Shown here piece after piece: positions 22,874 through 34,435 of a stretch of DNA of 64,000 nucleotides. Source of the DNA: Thalassia testudinum (lineage: Eukaryota; Streptophyta; Magnoliopsida; Alismatales; Hydrocharitaceae). Each line of letters opens with the position of its first letter. Positions within the stretch are counted from its first letter, which is position 1. The position numbers and the translations under genes are program-made. The stretch spans positions 112,420,001 to 112,484,000 of the forward strand of contig JAZHRO010000013.1 of assembly GCA_037157565.1 (NCBI GenBank). Direction: 5' to 3'. The notes beneath the pieces were generated by a model, which was not told the DNA's origin, ran no database searches, and saw nothing but the letters and a program-made list of their open reading frames with translations.

Positions 22874-24713
22874 GCAAAGGAGAAAATCAAAGGCTTTCTT
22901 ATGGAAAGTAGACTTCTCAAAAGCCTATGATTCTATCTGCTGGTCATACTTGTGGGAGATCCTTAAAAGGAGGAAATTTCCACCCTTATTGATTCAATGG
23001 GTGAAGAGATGCATTACGACAGCCTCTTTTTCCCCATTGATAAATGGTAAACCGTGCCGTTCTTGGATTCAGCCCCAATGTGGAGTAAGGCAAGGTTGTC
23101 CTATTGCCCCTCTAATTTTTAATCTTGCGGTGGATACTTTGGCTAGGTTTGCCTGCAAATTGGCTGTGGATGGTTTTATAAGGGGTTATTCAATGTCTAA
23201 TCATAGGGCTCTAGCTCCTATACTTCAGTATGCTGATGATACTGTTTTTCTTGTAGAAGGGGGGAAGAGAGAAGCGCAGGCTTTGTTACATATGGTTAAA
23301 TTGTTTGGAGAGGTTTCTGGGCTCAGATTGAATGGAAGTAAATCTTCCCTGGTCTGTTTTGGGATGAATGATGGTTTACAGAATGAGATCTCTGCCACTC
23401 TTGGTACACCTGTGGTGCCACTACCGATTAAATTTCTGGGTCTGCCTTTGAAATGTTCTAAGCTGAAGAAAGCAGATTGGTCTTTCCTCTTTGAAAAGAT
23501 AGCTACAAAATTGGAGGGCTGGAGCAGTAGATACCTATCAAAATGGGGGAGGTATATATTACTGAATTCTGTTGTCACATCGATTCCTGTTTTCTTCTTC
23601 TCTATCCTGAGAGCTCCAAATTCTATTTGGAAAAAGCTGGAGGTGATGCGGAAAAGATTCTTTTGGAAAGGGGCCTCCCATAAAGGGGCTTTCTTTCAAC
23701 CCTTAAAATGGGAGTTAATTTGCAAACCAAAGAAGCTGGGAGGCATGGGTGTCAGATCCCTTAAGGAATTCAATGAAGCTTTACTGTTGAAATGGGCTGT
23801 TCGGTTACTGTAGGGGGAAAAAAAAACTTGGACAGAAATTATTCAGGACAGTTATGGGAGTACCAATGATGAGATAAATCGTCTTAACCCACGTAAACCA
23901 TCCCCGTTTTGGCTTTCTGTGGTGCGTGCCTTGAAGGAAAATTGGAACTTTTTCAAATCTGTTTTAGGTGATGGAAAAAGCTTTAAGTTTTGGATGGAGA
24001 ATTGGGGGCACGGAGGGACGCTTAAAGATAGGTTCCCCCTTGCTTATGCTGCTGCAGCAAATAAAAATGCAGTGGTAGCTGATTATTGGGATGTGGATTC
24101 GGAGCAGTGGCTGTTAAATATTGGCGGGAGGAATAATCATGAAACAAGAACACGCGTAGAGAATGAACGTCTCATGCAAGAGCTTGCTGCTTTCAAACCC
24201 ATGCCTCATGAATATGATACATACAAATGGGAAGGTAATTTTTCTACTGTGGCTGCCTATGACAAATTGATAATGTCCTCCAGGATGGCGGAAGATGAAG
24301 AAATGGGGAAAAAGCTTTGGAAGTTAAAAATACCATTAAAGTTACAAATTTTCTTATGGATGTGCAGGAGGGATGGTTTGATTACTGGAGATCTGAGGCA
24401 CAGAAGGATGGGGACCCCAACCCAGTTTTGTTATTTGTGTGGGTTGCATAATGATTCTACAGATCATATCTTCTCTTCATGTGCTATCACTGATTATGTT
24501 TGGAGGAAAGTATGCAATGAGTCCTTACCCACCTGGGGAAATTTGTGGAGCTGTCTGGTAGATGGGAATAAGCCTTATATACATATGGTGGCGGTTCTGT
24601 GGGCGGTATGGAGGGCTAGAAATGAGTGTGTTTTTCAGGAGACCCCAGCTCATGTGGAAAACATTGTAAATTTTTGCTGGAGGCTCATACAGTACTGGGA
24701 GTCGAACTTGTAA
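22874..24713 (+). pseudogene. LINE ORF2 fragment: reverse transcriptase C-terminal part plus zf-RVT
   Basis: An open frame of about 613 codons is broken only by one TAG at 23811-23813. Just after the truncation point it shows the reverse transcriptase motif with DFSKAYDS, then PQCGVRQGCP, then the catalytic LQYADD (about 23226-23243), then the downstream LGLPL region. After the TAG the same frame continues into a tail with a C-x2-C-x7-H-x4-C zinc-binding motif (about 24427-24480), the zf-RVT domain typical of plant LINEs. The endonuclease and the first reverse transcriptase motifs are missing. It ends at TAA 24711-24713. It cannot mobilise itself. Confidence 0.9.
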
Positions 24714-24791
24714 ATTATTTTTTTATTATCAATAATAGCTCTCCTGGTTTGCTATCGGTGATTCGATAGCATTCCTTTCTTTCAAAAAAAA
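22874..24791 (+). mobile_element. 5'-truncated L1-type LINE in the C 3' LTR
   Basis: The insert starts within the reverse transcriptase domain and ends in an A-tail (to about 24797). It is flanked by a 17-bp target duplication (22857-22873 and 24792-24808, AAAAAAGGGTTCATGTG). The overlap of duplication and A-tail makes the exact 3' edge uncertain by a few bases. The plus orientation, poly-A end, long duplication and 5' truncation are all typical of target-primed reverse transcription. Confidence 0.95.
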
Positions 24792-27700
24792 AAAAAAGGG
24801 TTCATGTGAATTCTGGGAATTAAATGACATCTTATAACCCTAAAACAGACTCACTTGATTAAACAAGGTTCTGGTTAGAATAAAATTCACCTAAACCATC
24901 TAAAAATTATAGAAAAATATTCTCTAGCATTTAGAGCCTTCAATTTATCCATTGGAACCTAATTTGACCTAGAATGGGGTTTCAGTTAGATATTTACCCT
25001 AAATTGGGATTTTGAATAAATTAACTAGTCAAACGTGGTTAAACCCAAAATCCAACTTCACCATTTTATTCCTTAGGTCCAAAATAGGTTTGTACCAAAA
25101 TTTGGGCCTAAGGGGAACTCATCTTGACCTACTTTGCAAACAGGTTTGTCCCAATTACATTTCTACCCCTATCTTTCAAAAACCCTTACGATTGACCCCC
25201 TAGCTTCTTCTTCATTCTTTGCAATTAGGTCCCTCCACCATTATAGCGGAGGGAATCCTACTCTGGCAAGCTTTAGTAGGAGGATTCTCCTTGATTTCTC
25301 TGAGAATCCCTCCCAAAATTGGAAGGGAGATTCTCTGAGTAATCCTCTTCAATCTAAACCCATTGATGAGCCCTAATTTGTACCCAATCTCTCATGCAAA
25401 CGCATGAGAGATTTGGGTCTTTTTGAGATTCCAACTCCTATGGGCATACTTTGCTTGGAAGCTTGGCTTCCAAGCACAAATCCATCCACAAAAGCCTATT
25501 TAAGCAACCCCTGCTTCAACCGCATTTGGTCAGCTTGGAATTGGGTTGGTCCACCCTCAATTCGTCTCTCCTCGCCGGCCACAACATCTTCGCAATCTCC
25601 GGTGGTTCCATCCTCTCCCTCTCGTCACCCAACCACAATACCAGTGGTTGGGTTGCCTTCCTCTCATTCATCCGCGTCGGCCGTACCAGCCTTGACTTTA
25701 CCACTGCCCTCATCTTCGCTGCTGCCTCATCTACGGAGATCTTCATCTCCGGCATCGGCCGTACCATCCCAGATGCCTCTCTTGCCTCCTTCATCCTTAG
25801 GTTAGGTCAGTTAACTTCTCTCTCCCTCGTACTCTTGTTCCCCCTCTTTATTTCTCAAAAATACCCCGCAACGCCACTGATGACCCTTACCTTCTCCACC
25901 TTCAGCCAAACCTCCGGCAAGGTGTCCTTGTCGCTTCGCACCTCCACCTGCCTCGCCAACCACCCTACGACCACCGCAACACCCCACTGATCATCTCCCA
26001 CTACTCCAATCACTCCGCCACTCACCCAAAAGCGCCCCCAAACACACCCACTCCCACTGCCACAGAGAACCCTAGGCACGCCACCATAGCCGTTCCTGCA
26101 CCACGCCGACCACCGCCACCTATTCACCGTGCCTTTGCAAACTCCCTGAGTGTTTTAACAAGGCTTGAGGTCATTTTGATGTTTTCAGATGCTGATGTCA
26201 CTCTGCCATTAGAGCAAAGCTTGGAGCAAGCTCGCAAGCTGCTCCCAACTTCACCAGCCCCAGGTTGCCATCCCAGACCATGTGGAACATCTTCGAGCAT
26301 GACTCTAGGCTACCAATTGAAGACACAAGCTTGTGCAGCTTCGCAATCAAAGCCAGACACCTATTGCTACAGTGCGCACAAGGGGGGTGGGACATTTAGT
26401 CCCACCTCGGAAGTGGGCGAGCAGGCGTATGCACATAAATTGATTTTGTGCATAGGCCTTATCTCCTACTCACGGGGTGAGGTCCCTCTCTCCCCTCTCA
26501 CAGCCTCATCTACGGCACTGCCCACGCTGGTCTGGCCTCGACTCGTTTACCCAAACTGACTCACTCCTCGCTCACCACCCATGCCGGTGAGCCTGGACCT
26601 AGGTCTCCATTAGGTTCGATTACCCGACCCGAATGTGGCTCTGGGAGGGCGAACCGAAATAGAGAAGAGAGAAGAGAGGAACACTACATCAGGGAAGGGG
26701 GGTTTTGCTGTGGAAAGCTTGACTCCACACTTAGCCAAATCCAAGGAAGGAAAAAGAAGGAAGGAGAAAGGTCAGGCGAAGAAGAAGAAAGGAGAAGAAG
26801 CTATGGCAGGAGTTAGAGGAGAAGGAAGGACCTGAAGAAGAAAAGAGCTGCAGAGAAGCTAAGGAAAAGAAGAAGAAGAAAGGAAGAAGGAAAATGCCAA
26901 GGAAGAGATTGAAGGCAAAGGGCAAGCAAAGCTGAAGAAGAGAAAAGCCAAAGTCAGAAGAACAAGAAGGAAGGAGACAACAAAAAACAGAGAAGAAAGA
27001 AGATAAAGAGAAAGAGAGAGAAGAATAGCAGAAGAAAGAAATCAGAGAAACCGACACTGTAGCACTTCATTTTTAAGACGTCTGATTTTGTAATCAGACG
27101 TCCAATTCTTCATAAGACCTCAATTATATTTTTAGCTACATTTATTCTTATTATCCATATACTCAAGCTTTATATTTTTCATTAGATTTTTGAGTAATAT
27201 TATGTGTTCGAATTGCATTCATTGAGCTTAGTGCATGAATTCCATTTGCTCCCTGTGTTCGACCTTGGATTTTAAAATTTGAGTAATAAATTGTATTTGT
27301 TTTGAACGCCTTTCGACTATACTACAACGCAACCTTTTTAAAACTCGATCAAGTGCTCTTAACAGGTAGTTGTTGAGGGCGGAAAACTATGTGTTCGTAG
27401 TTGGATTTGAAAACCCGTCATTGTAGTTTAAGTCGCGAAGAAATCCGTTCAACAGATAAAATTTATACCGAAAATCCGTAAAGAAATTCCGGGTCGAACA
27501 TAAGGAGGCTACGTCGACCTCAAAATCCACAATTATATTTTTTTGTATTTTGTTAAAAAGGAGAAATAATCACAATGGAATCACTATAGACAATAAGAGA
27601 GAGAAAGAAAATAATCACTTGGTATTTGAATAATGTTTTACAACTAAGAAAGCGGGAAATGATTACACTAGAAAGCGGGAAATTGTGACAACTAGAAACC

Positions 27701-28010
27701 GGAAAATTCTACTCTAGAAAGCAGTAAAAGAAGGGAGAGAGAAGTTATCCTCCTCGACGAATGCTTGGAGGATGAGCCAGATGGAGGCGACGCCTGCAAG
27801 ATGAAGGACGTGGCGAGAAGAAGGAGGATGAAGTTGGAAGAACGGGAACAAGGTAGCATGTCGTCATCATCGCGGGATCCACTTCTTAAATGGGGGCGAA
27901 AACTTGGATTTAGCTCTTGAGGTGCATCCTGGGTGTGAGACAATCTTCTCTTAAGCTTTGGAGACGGAGAGAGGAGGAAGGGATGAGAAATTCATAGGGT
28001 AGGGGTCTCC

Positions 28011-28018
28011 TTTTATAG
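28011..28018 (-). promoter_or_regulatory. TATA box of the element F LTR
   Basis: The minus strand reads AACTATAAAAGGAGACC. Element G has the same form, CTATAAAAGGACC, at 57871-57883. Confidence 0.6.
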
Positions 28019-28571
28019 TTGCAAGGAGTGGGGGCATTTTGGACATTTTAATTTCAAAAACACTAATATGGAACCTTTAGTGATGGACTTAAACGTCACT
28101 AAAGGTCGATTGTGGGTGACGTGTGAGTGCTGTGCTTGCCCGCTTCTCTTCCCCTCCTTAACACCCTTCCACGTTCATGCACGATCAGCTGTTCATTCTC
28201 AAGATTGGACGGCTTAAAACGCTCCTTGCCAACGTCTTCGTCTGCACCTTCATCATGCGCCTGCATGCGATCGAGCGTGTGCGCTATGCATCATATCGCA
28301 CATGAGCACTATTGGCTGATCCGATCATGTGTGCTATACGTCAGATCGCACTGTCGAGATTATTCGCCCGCACGCTGCGGATGCAGAATCGAACGTGCAC
28401 CACGCGCTCGCGCAACGTGCCCAACCGCTGCGCTACGGTGGTGACTTTGTTGCGGTTACGATTTCAGGCACGCGTGCTTGCAACCATTGGATCATGATCC
28501 AATGGACTAGATCGCACGTTGGCAGCCCTTTGGAGATGAAGCAGTAGTCCTGAGGGCCGATTGGTGGCTGG

Positions 28572-28593
28572 GATGGTGCCACGTGGCACCATC
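28572..28593. promoter_or_regulatory. 22-bp perfect palindrome with a G-box core
   Basis: Arms GATGGTGCCAC and GTGGCACCATC meet at a central CACGTG in the U3 of the element F LTR. CACGTG is a plant G-box, bound by bZIP and bHLH factors. A decayed version (CACATG core) is at about 63962-63980 in the G 3' LTR. Confidence 0.55.
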
Positions 28594-29058
28594 TTGGCCG
28601 TCCATCTTCTGCATGTTGTAGATGGTGCTACGGATGTCGGATTGAGCCGATTTTTGTGTTGTTAGGTTGCGATCATCGATCTCAACCCGTCCGTGCGGTC
28701 AGATTTGTCGTCTGATGTGCAGATTGGCACCATCTTGGCCCTTGATCTTTAGGGTTCCTTGGTCTCTATCTGGTGCTACGGATGTCCGATCAGGGTGAAC
28801 TTGGAGTCGTTGAACTCCAATCGTCACCCTGGTTAGATCTGTATGGTTGGATCTTTGATTTGACGCCTCGATAAGAAGTCATCCAGTCCCTGTCCATAAA
28901 AAGAAACAATTACTATACAATTTATACAACTTGACCTAAATGCATGATTATGCATATTATGTAATATTTACAATGCGTGATGCTAATATGGTGATAAGAA
29001 CATGCATTAATAGACATTTTTGGTTAATCAGATGTATGCACATCACACCCTCATGCCT

Positions 29059-30483
29059 ATCTTTTGCTAGTTCTTAGCAAAAACTACATGCTATTTATAA
29101 AAGAATTAGGTTGGATTACTCGGGCACAAATCATTTTCAACATTAAGAAATTTTTACTTAAGACCTGAACTTTCAAGGACACAACAACGCCTAGGTATTT
29201 GCCAAAATGCAGACCGCCTCAAGCCCTTGCCTTATTCAAAGAAAGGTCTCTTTTTCTGCTTTTCTTCTCTTCTAATTTTTTGGATTTTTGAGTTTAGGGT
29301 TACAAAGTTGCTTTCTACGGCCACTAAACCCACACAAGATTTGATGAGAACCCTAAGTTCTAAGCATCTTTTTGTGAATGTGATAGACTCGTTGATCGGC
29401 AATCAGAACAAACTTTAGGTTTCTACACCCCTAGGTGACCTTAGGAAGAAATCTGCCTGAAGGTGTATCTATATGATCGGTAGCTTTCTCCCTACTTTTA
29501 TTTTTTTATGGGTTGAACATAAAGGTGAATCCAGTGTATATCTCCTCTGTTTATTCTACTTCTCCGCTTCTTCCTAAGTGTTTTAGGACTTTTTATGTGC
29601 ATTTCTTGAGTTGGGATCTAGACAACCGATTAATAAGCTGTTACCACCGACAACTTGCCAGCCATACTCATGTGGCGAAGTGTGGCTTATTTATTTTGTT
29701 TCTTTTTCTTTCTTTTCTCCTTTTTCTTTTTTTTTTCTTTTTCATTTCTTTTTGAACTTTCTTTTCTTTTTAAGTAGGTGGCTTCCCTAGTCTAAGATTT
29801 ACCTAAAGGCAGCAAGAAGAGAGTGGTCCTATGACTGGGCTCTGGACAACCTACCTATGGGTTGTTACCCACGATAACCTGCCAACCATATCATCCTAGA
29901 AGGTTCATTAGCTACCCAAATTCTGTTAAAATCGTCGAACAATGAGTCAGTGACGAATAGTGTGTAGATGCTTAGGCTTAAAGTTTCCTCAAATCAGAGG
30001 GCGGGTTGATAAGTCGTGTACTTATCACCCAAACTTATTTAATCAAATTAAAATAGAATTTAGGATGGCGAGGACTCGATAAAAAAATCAACATTTTAGT
30101 GGATACCCAGGCTGATTAAGCCCAAAGACCTGAAGGGTCTTAGCATTCAGATCCTACTGTAATATTTCCTAAGATTGAAAGGTCCTAATGTCCAAGTATT
30201 CCTTCCTAATTCAAATTTTATTTTTTATTTTTTAATTTTTTATGTATATATATGAAAATAAGTAGAATTTACAAGAATTCCACAGAACTGACAAATTGAT
30301 TCAGAAATGAATCCACCCCCCCATGCCTAGCTGATGCAATGTCTACATTGAGAATAAAAGACATGAAAGGAAGGGTAGAATGTAGAAGATATCACCTGAA
30401 TATGAAGCTCGAGTTAGCTTTGAGACAGACTATACAACTGCTGAGTTTAATGCCGTCAGCTAGGCGTAGTCCAGCCAAAGAAG
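29059..30483 (-). other. 3' non-coding region of element F
   Basis: No gene is seen. In element sense it has, after the pol stop, a CTAGCTGACGGCATTAAACTC block (about 30448-30470), the second polypurine-like module (30314-30352), then two copies of a repeat with TGCCAGCCATAC or TGCCAACCATAT next to GGTAACAGC-type sequence (plus-strand positions about 29639-29676 and 29870-29905). It is closely similar to G' (31133-32270) and to 62240-63640 of G. T-rich runs lie at 29695-29775. Confidence 0.7.
30314..30352 (-). promoter_or_regulatory. Conserved second polypurine-like module of element F
   Basis: In element sense CAATGTAGACATTG, about ten bases, then TAGGCATGGGGGGGT. It lies 1.3 kb upstream of the terminal polypurine tract. 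Confidence 0.6.
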
Positions 30484-31023
30484 TTACAACATAGCTAAAG
30501 CAACCGTGTCTGAGATGGGTTCTAGAACAGTACGGTCAATAACAGGCTTCAGAAGTTGACCATTGACTTTGAATGAATTACCTGTCTTCGGTTCAGAGAT
30601 CTGAATAGCCCCATTTGGAAATATCTGATTGATAATGAATGGGTCGTTCCATTTCGACCTAAGTTTGCCTGGAAAGAGCTTAAGTCGAGGGTCAAAGAGC
30701 TAGACTTTCTGGTTCGGCTTAAAGCTCTTGCGGGAAATCAATTGGTCATGAAGAGCTTTGGTTTGAGCCTTATAAATCTTGGCATTCTCATATGCGTCAT
30801 TTCTAAGCTCCTCCAACTCAGATAGTTGGAGTTTCCTAGTCTTCCTGGCTAAACTCAGATCTAGATTACATTGTTTGATTTCCCAAAATGCCTTATGTTC
30901 AATTTCTACGAGTAAATGGCACGCCTTTCCATACACCAGACGAAATGGAGACATGCCAATGGGAATTTTATATGTCGTACGGCAGGCCCAATGAGCATCC
31001 TCAAGCTTTTGAGTCCAGTCTTT
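30484..31023 (-). pseudogene. pol: Integrase C-terminal fragment of element F
   Basis: The minus-strand frame carries the end of a Ty3/gypsy integrase: an [13 protein letters not shown] block (about 30915-30954), the Leu/Glu-rich helical part with [15 protein letters not shown], and then the chromodomain-less C-terminal region with LKLFPGKLRSKW and a VNGQLLKP-like end. One in-frame TAG replaces the Trp expected before LFD (about 30697). The catalytic DDE core is missing because the copy is truncated at about 31023. It aligns with 61690-62237 of G and 46470-46960 of E. Confidence 0.85.
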
Positions 31024-31036
31024 GTGATGCGTGCTA

Positions 31037-32270
31037 TGAAATATTTATAACATGATATGCAATGCTATGCCTAGGAACTATTATAAATAAGCATTTTATG
31101 ATGAATTTATATGTGCTTATCATACCCCCATGCTTACATTTTGCTAGTCCCTAGCAAAAATGAAACTAAATGCTATGTATAAAAGTAAAATCAGGATTCG
31201 AGTATTTAGGCAAATTCGTTGATTGCTTTAGAAAATCTCAACCACAAGACCTAATTACAAAAACTCAATAGTGCTCGGGTGCCAGCCAGATTGCAGACCG
31301 TCCAACCCCTCGCCTTATTTGAAAAGGGAAAATACATTTTTTTATTTTTCTACTTTTCTAATTTTTTTTGTACTTTTGGAGTTTGAGAGTTCTGGGATAA
31401 CTTTTTACGGCTACCCGACCTGCCCAAAACTTGAAAAGGACTCTAAGTGCTAAGCATCTTGTGAAAATAGTAAAAGACTCACTAGACGGCCGTTAAAACG
31501 GACTTCGGGTTTCTACGACCCTAGGTAACCTTGCCTAGAGGTTTATCTTTTTGATCGGTAGCTTTCTCCCTATTTCTTTTATTTATGGGGTCAACACAAG
31601 AGCGAACCCAGTGTATATCTCCCCGGTTTATTCTACTTCCACGCTTCTTCCCTAAGTATTTTGGGAATTATTATGCATTTTTTTGTGAGCTGGGTTCTGG
31701 TCAACTGGTTGATGAGCTGTTACCACCAATAGCTTGCCAGCCATACTCGTGCGGTGAAGTGTGATTTTATTTATTTTTCTTATTTTCTCTTTTTTCTATT
31801 ATTTTTCTATATATTTTTTTATTTCCTTTTTTTTTAAGTAGGTGGCTTTCCTGATCTAAGATTTACCTAAAGGCAGTACAATGAAAAATGTCTTGTGACT
31901 GGGCTTTGGACAACAAGTCGATGAGCGGTTACCACTGATAACTTGCTAGCCACACCACACTAGATAGTTCATTAGCTACCCAATTTTAGAAGAAACCACC
32001 GAAAAGTGAGTCATTGCAAAAAATGTGTGTAGATGCTTAGGCTTAAAGTCTCCCCAAATCAGAGGGCGGGTTGATAAGTCGCATACTTATCATCCGAATT
32101 TATTAGCCAAATTAGAAATGAATTTGAATTGGCGAGGAATCGAGACTAAGTCCACATTCGAGTGGACACCCGGGCTAATTAATCCTGAAGACCTGAAGAG
32201 CCTAAGTGTTTTGGTCTCAAAGTATCAATTCCTAAAGTTTACAACTCCTAATGCCTAAGTTCTCATTTCT
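31037..32270 (-). mobile_element. Fragment G': 3' end of a G-type element
   Basis: Read on the minus strand: a 3' non-coding region (31134-32270), the polypurine tract GCATGGGGGTA (31123-31133), and only the first 86 bp of a 3' LTR (31037-31122). That LTR stub matches the LTR start at 63654 almost base for base (TGATAAGCACATATAAATTC). The 3' region matches 62490-63640 of G in reverse. It holds two copies of the repeat with CTTGCCAGCCATAC (about 31716-31755 and 31935-31970). No gene is seen in it. Both ends are broken. Confidence 0.8.
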
Positions 32271-34435
32271 GTTGGGAGAAAATCGTATGTCGCATTTTTG
32301 TTATGAAAAGCGTCGTAGTATAGTTACGAAATACGATCCAACAAAGATATTATTTTGTAAAAATAATGAGACTTGAGTCTCGGTCGTTCGTCTCTGGGAG
32401 GCGTTGCTTTTACTTTTGAAATCGATCTTACTCTACTATGTTTAGAATCACATGCTAGTTCGTGATTATTACGTATTTAGGTATGACATGCTTAGTTGCA
32501 AGAATATTAGGAATCGGAAACAGGCAACTTGAATCACACAAAAAGAATAACAATTATTAAGGTCATGGTGATTTCAAACAAATAGAGACAAATATATATA
32601 TATATATAAGCATTTTTCATTCATTCAGCAGGAGAGTCGTTTGCAACATAAAACGTAGAGGAAAGCTTGTATATAAATGCTTGAAAATTAAATCTAGCTA
32701 CCAGAAAATGATCGCATACAAGAATCGATGGGGGGATTTCGCATGCATCATTGGGGGAGAAGTAAGACTACACTACTAAGCAGTAAATATACGAAGTGCA
32801 TAATCTAAATCTAGTAGAATCGAAGGGCATTCAGGGGTGGTCCCCGATGGCCTTTGAGTGGTTGAGAGAAGGAGGGGCGGCCAATGGAACTTAGGCCGAC
32901 CCTTGGAGAGAGGTTGGGGAGCTGATCCAGCTTCTTGGTGTGGAGATGGTGGCCTCCATGGTGGTGCTCAACTCGTGGAGGTGGAGTGGAGATGGAAGTG
33001 GCTAGCCTAAGTGGAATGGATGCCAAGGAAGTGGATGGGTGCAAATGGCCACCCAAGGGGTCTTTTTATAGACCTAAGGGAAGCTCTCTAGAGAATTATG
33101 GAATTCTCTAGAGAGGTCTATGGTGGGAGCTTGTGGGAGAGTGAGAGAGAGAGGGTGGATGGTGGTTTTTAGATCCACCAAATGTGGATCTAAAAATTGA
33201 ATGGCTCTTGCTTGCTAATTTTGACAACCAAGGCAACCACACATGGTAGAGAGTTTTAGAGAACTCTAGGCTAGATATTTTTGTGTGGATGGTGTGTGTG
33301 TGTGTGTGTGGGTCGAAACGTAGGTGGCTAGGTTGATTAGGTTAGGTTCTAGTGGGTTTAGGTCAACGTAGGTCTCAAATTAGGGTTATAAACCCTAATT
33401 CAGTAAGGTAAAGTGCAATTAAACTTAATACAAGTTTAATTGGGTGTGTGAAAACTTAATTGAGAGTAAAACAACTCAATTAATTTAGGTCTAGGTCAAT
33501 TGGACTCTCACTGAGTCCAATTGGACAGTGCGTGCTGAGATCAGGGCTCAATTGGACTCAATGAGTCTAATTGAATAGGCTGATGGAATTGACTAGGATC
33601 CAAGTCAATTAGGTTTAGTGAGGACCTAATTAGGTCCTTAGGGAGGTTTAGAGGTGATGTACTAGGGTTAGGGCACCTTAATTTAGGTTCCTATGTGGTT
33701 GGAATTGGGTTTAGGGACCTAGAGATCCAAGATCAAGGCTTAAATCTCAAAACAGGAATTGGAGAGCAGTATCAGACATCTAATAATAGAATCAGACATC
33801 TTATACTCAAAAATCAGAAGTCCAGACTTGTTGTCTGGATGTCCAATCAGAGTCAGGAAGGATTTCGGGTTCTGTTTTGGGTATTCTGCAGAATTTGGAC
33901 ATCTGACAAAGTGTCTGGACGTCCAATAATACTGCAGAAGTGGATTTGATGTGTGCGGGAGTTGGCTAAGGGTCCTGGACGTCCTAAAACTTATTTGGAC
34001 GTCCAGAGAAGGGTTGACACTAGGGTTTTAGGGCTGTCTAGGGTGCGGTGACCTAATCTAAGGGTGGCTAAGGCTTGGGGAAGTCTCTAGGCTATCCTAG
34101 GGCTAGGATGGCCCTAAATTCTTCACATTTTACTACTTTATTCCTACTTAATAGAATAGCAAACCTTTAACTCCCTGACATCATTATTCCTACATCTAAT
34201 CTAAACCTTTTGCTGCAGCTCTGCTGCAACTCCCGTTATTCCTGATCCAACTTCAGATCAGCTTATTGCCTGCAATTGACAATGCACTTAATCAGCACAT
34301 TATAACATTATTTCATGCATAGCTAAAGGAAAGCAGTAAAGATGTAGATAATGCTTATGCATGCATGAATTACCCTAACTTATGCTAAGTCTTAGCCTAA
34401 TTTAGGTCAATTAAGACCTATGATTGATGCGCAAT
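32271..34435 (-). repeat. Third copy of the element A-type LTR, probably a solo LTR
   Basis: It matches the two A LTRs over about 2.1 kb, including the TATA box (about 33062-33069), the CAATTGGACTC inverted repeats (about 33498-33575) and the GGACGTCC motifs. It is more divergent than the A pair. It has no primer site on the left and no polypurine tract on the right, so it is not part of a complete element here. The left edge is between 32271 and 32274, and the right edge is lost where LTR J begins (after GCGCAAT). I found no certain target duplication. Confidence 0.8.

Larger units (their letters stand above)
12025..27364 (+). mobile_element. Element C: non-autonomous Athila-like LTR retrotransposon with two later insertions
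   Basis: LTRs lie at 12025-14813 and 22625-27364, the second enlarged by a LINE. They begin TGATG and end TTAACA. The 5-bp duplication ggtag is exact (12020-12024 and 27365-27369). A tRNA-Asp primer site (14817-14834) and a GGCATGGGGGTA tract (22613-22624) fix the plus orientation. The internal region carries one long acidic ORF and no gag-pol. Its 5' leader is shared with B and E and its 3' region with E, so E-like elements are its likely helpers (inference). A solo LTR (17433-20466) splits the ORF. Confidence 0.93.
22625..27364 (+). repeat. 3' LTR of element C, interrupted by a LINE
   Basis: 22625-22873 plus 24809-27364 equal one LTR of about 2.8 kb that matches 12025-14813. It ends AACA at 27364, followed by the ggtag duplication. 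Its palindrome at 27074-27103 keeps intact ACGT cores (AGACGTCTGATT, then AATCAGACGTC). The purine-rich tract is at about 26640-27060. The ORFs at 25404-26835 mirror those in the 5' LTR and are not genes. Confidence 0.9.
27371..29045 (-). repeat. 3' LTR of element F (1675 bp)
   Basis: It begins TGTTGAGGGC and ends ACATCA on the plus strand. The minus-strand TATA box lies at 28011-28018. U5, on the left, carries a GGTCGAACATAAGGAGG block (about 27491-27507). U3 includes a 22-bp perfect palindrome with a CACGTG core (28572-28593), repeated GATGGTGC(T/C)ACG half-copies to its right, and a hairpin with CCTTTAGTGA arms (28074-28105). Parts of the R/U5 resemble 57870-58560 in element G. The ORFs at 27692-28547 lie entirely in this LTR and have no domain features. 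Confidence 0.8.
27371..31025 (-). mobile_element. Element F: truncated Athila-like element (3' LTR, 3' region, end of integrase)
   Basis: Read on the minus strand: the end of pol (30484-31023), a 3' non-coding region, a polypurine-like AGGCATGAGGGTG (29046-29058) and a 3' LTR (27371-29045). The right side stops inside the integrase C-terminal region near 31025, where a fragment of the G-type LTR begins, so at least 6 kb of 5' sequence is gone. The left end abuts the ggtag duplication of C. F had therefore inserted into LTR K before C arrived (inference). Confidence 0.8.

Noticed and set aside
28127..28547. Cys/Arg/Ser-rich ORFs of 61-105 codons
   Set aside because: They lie in the F LTR U3, overlap in two frames and have no domain.
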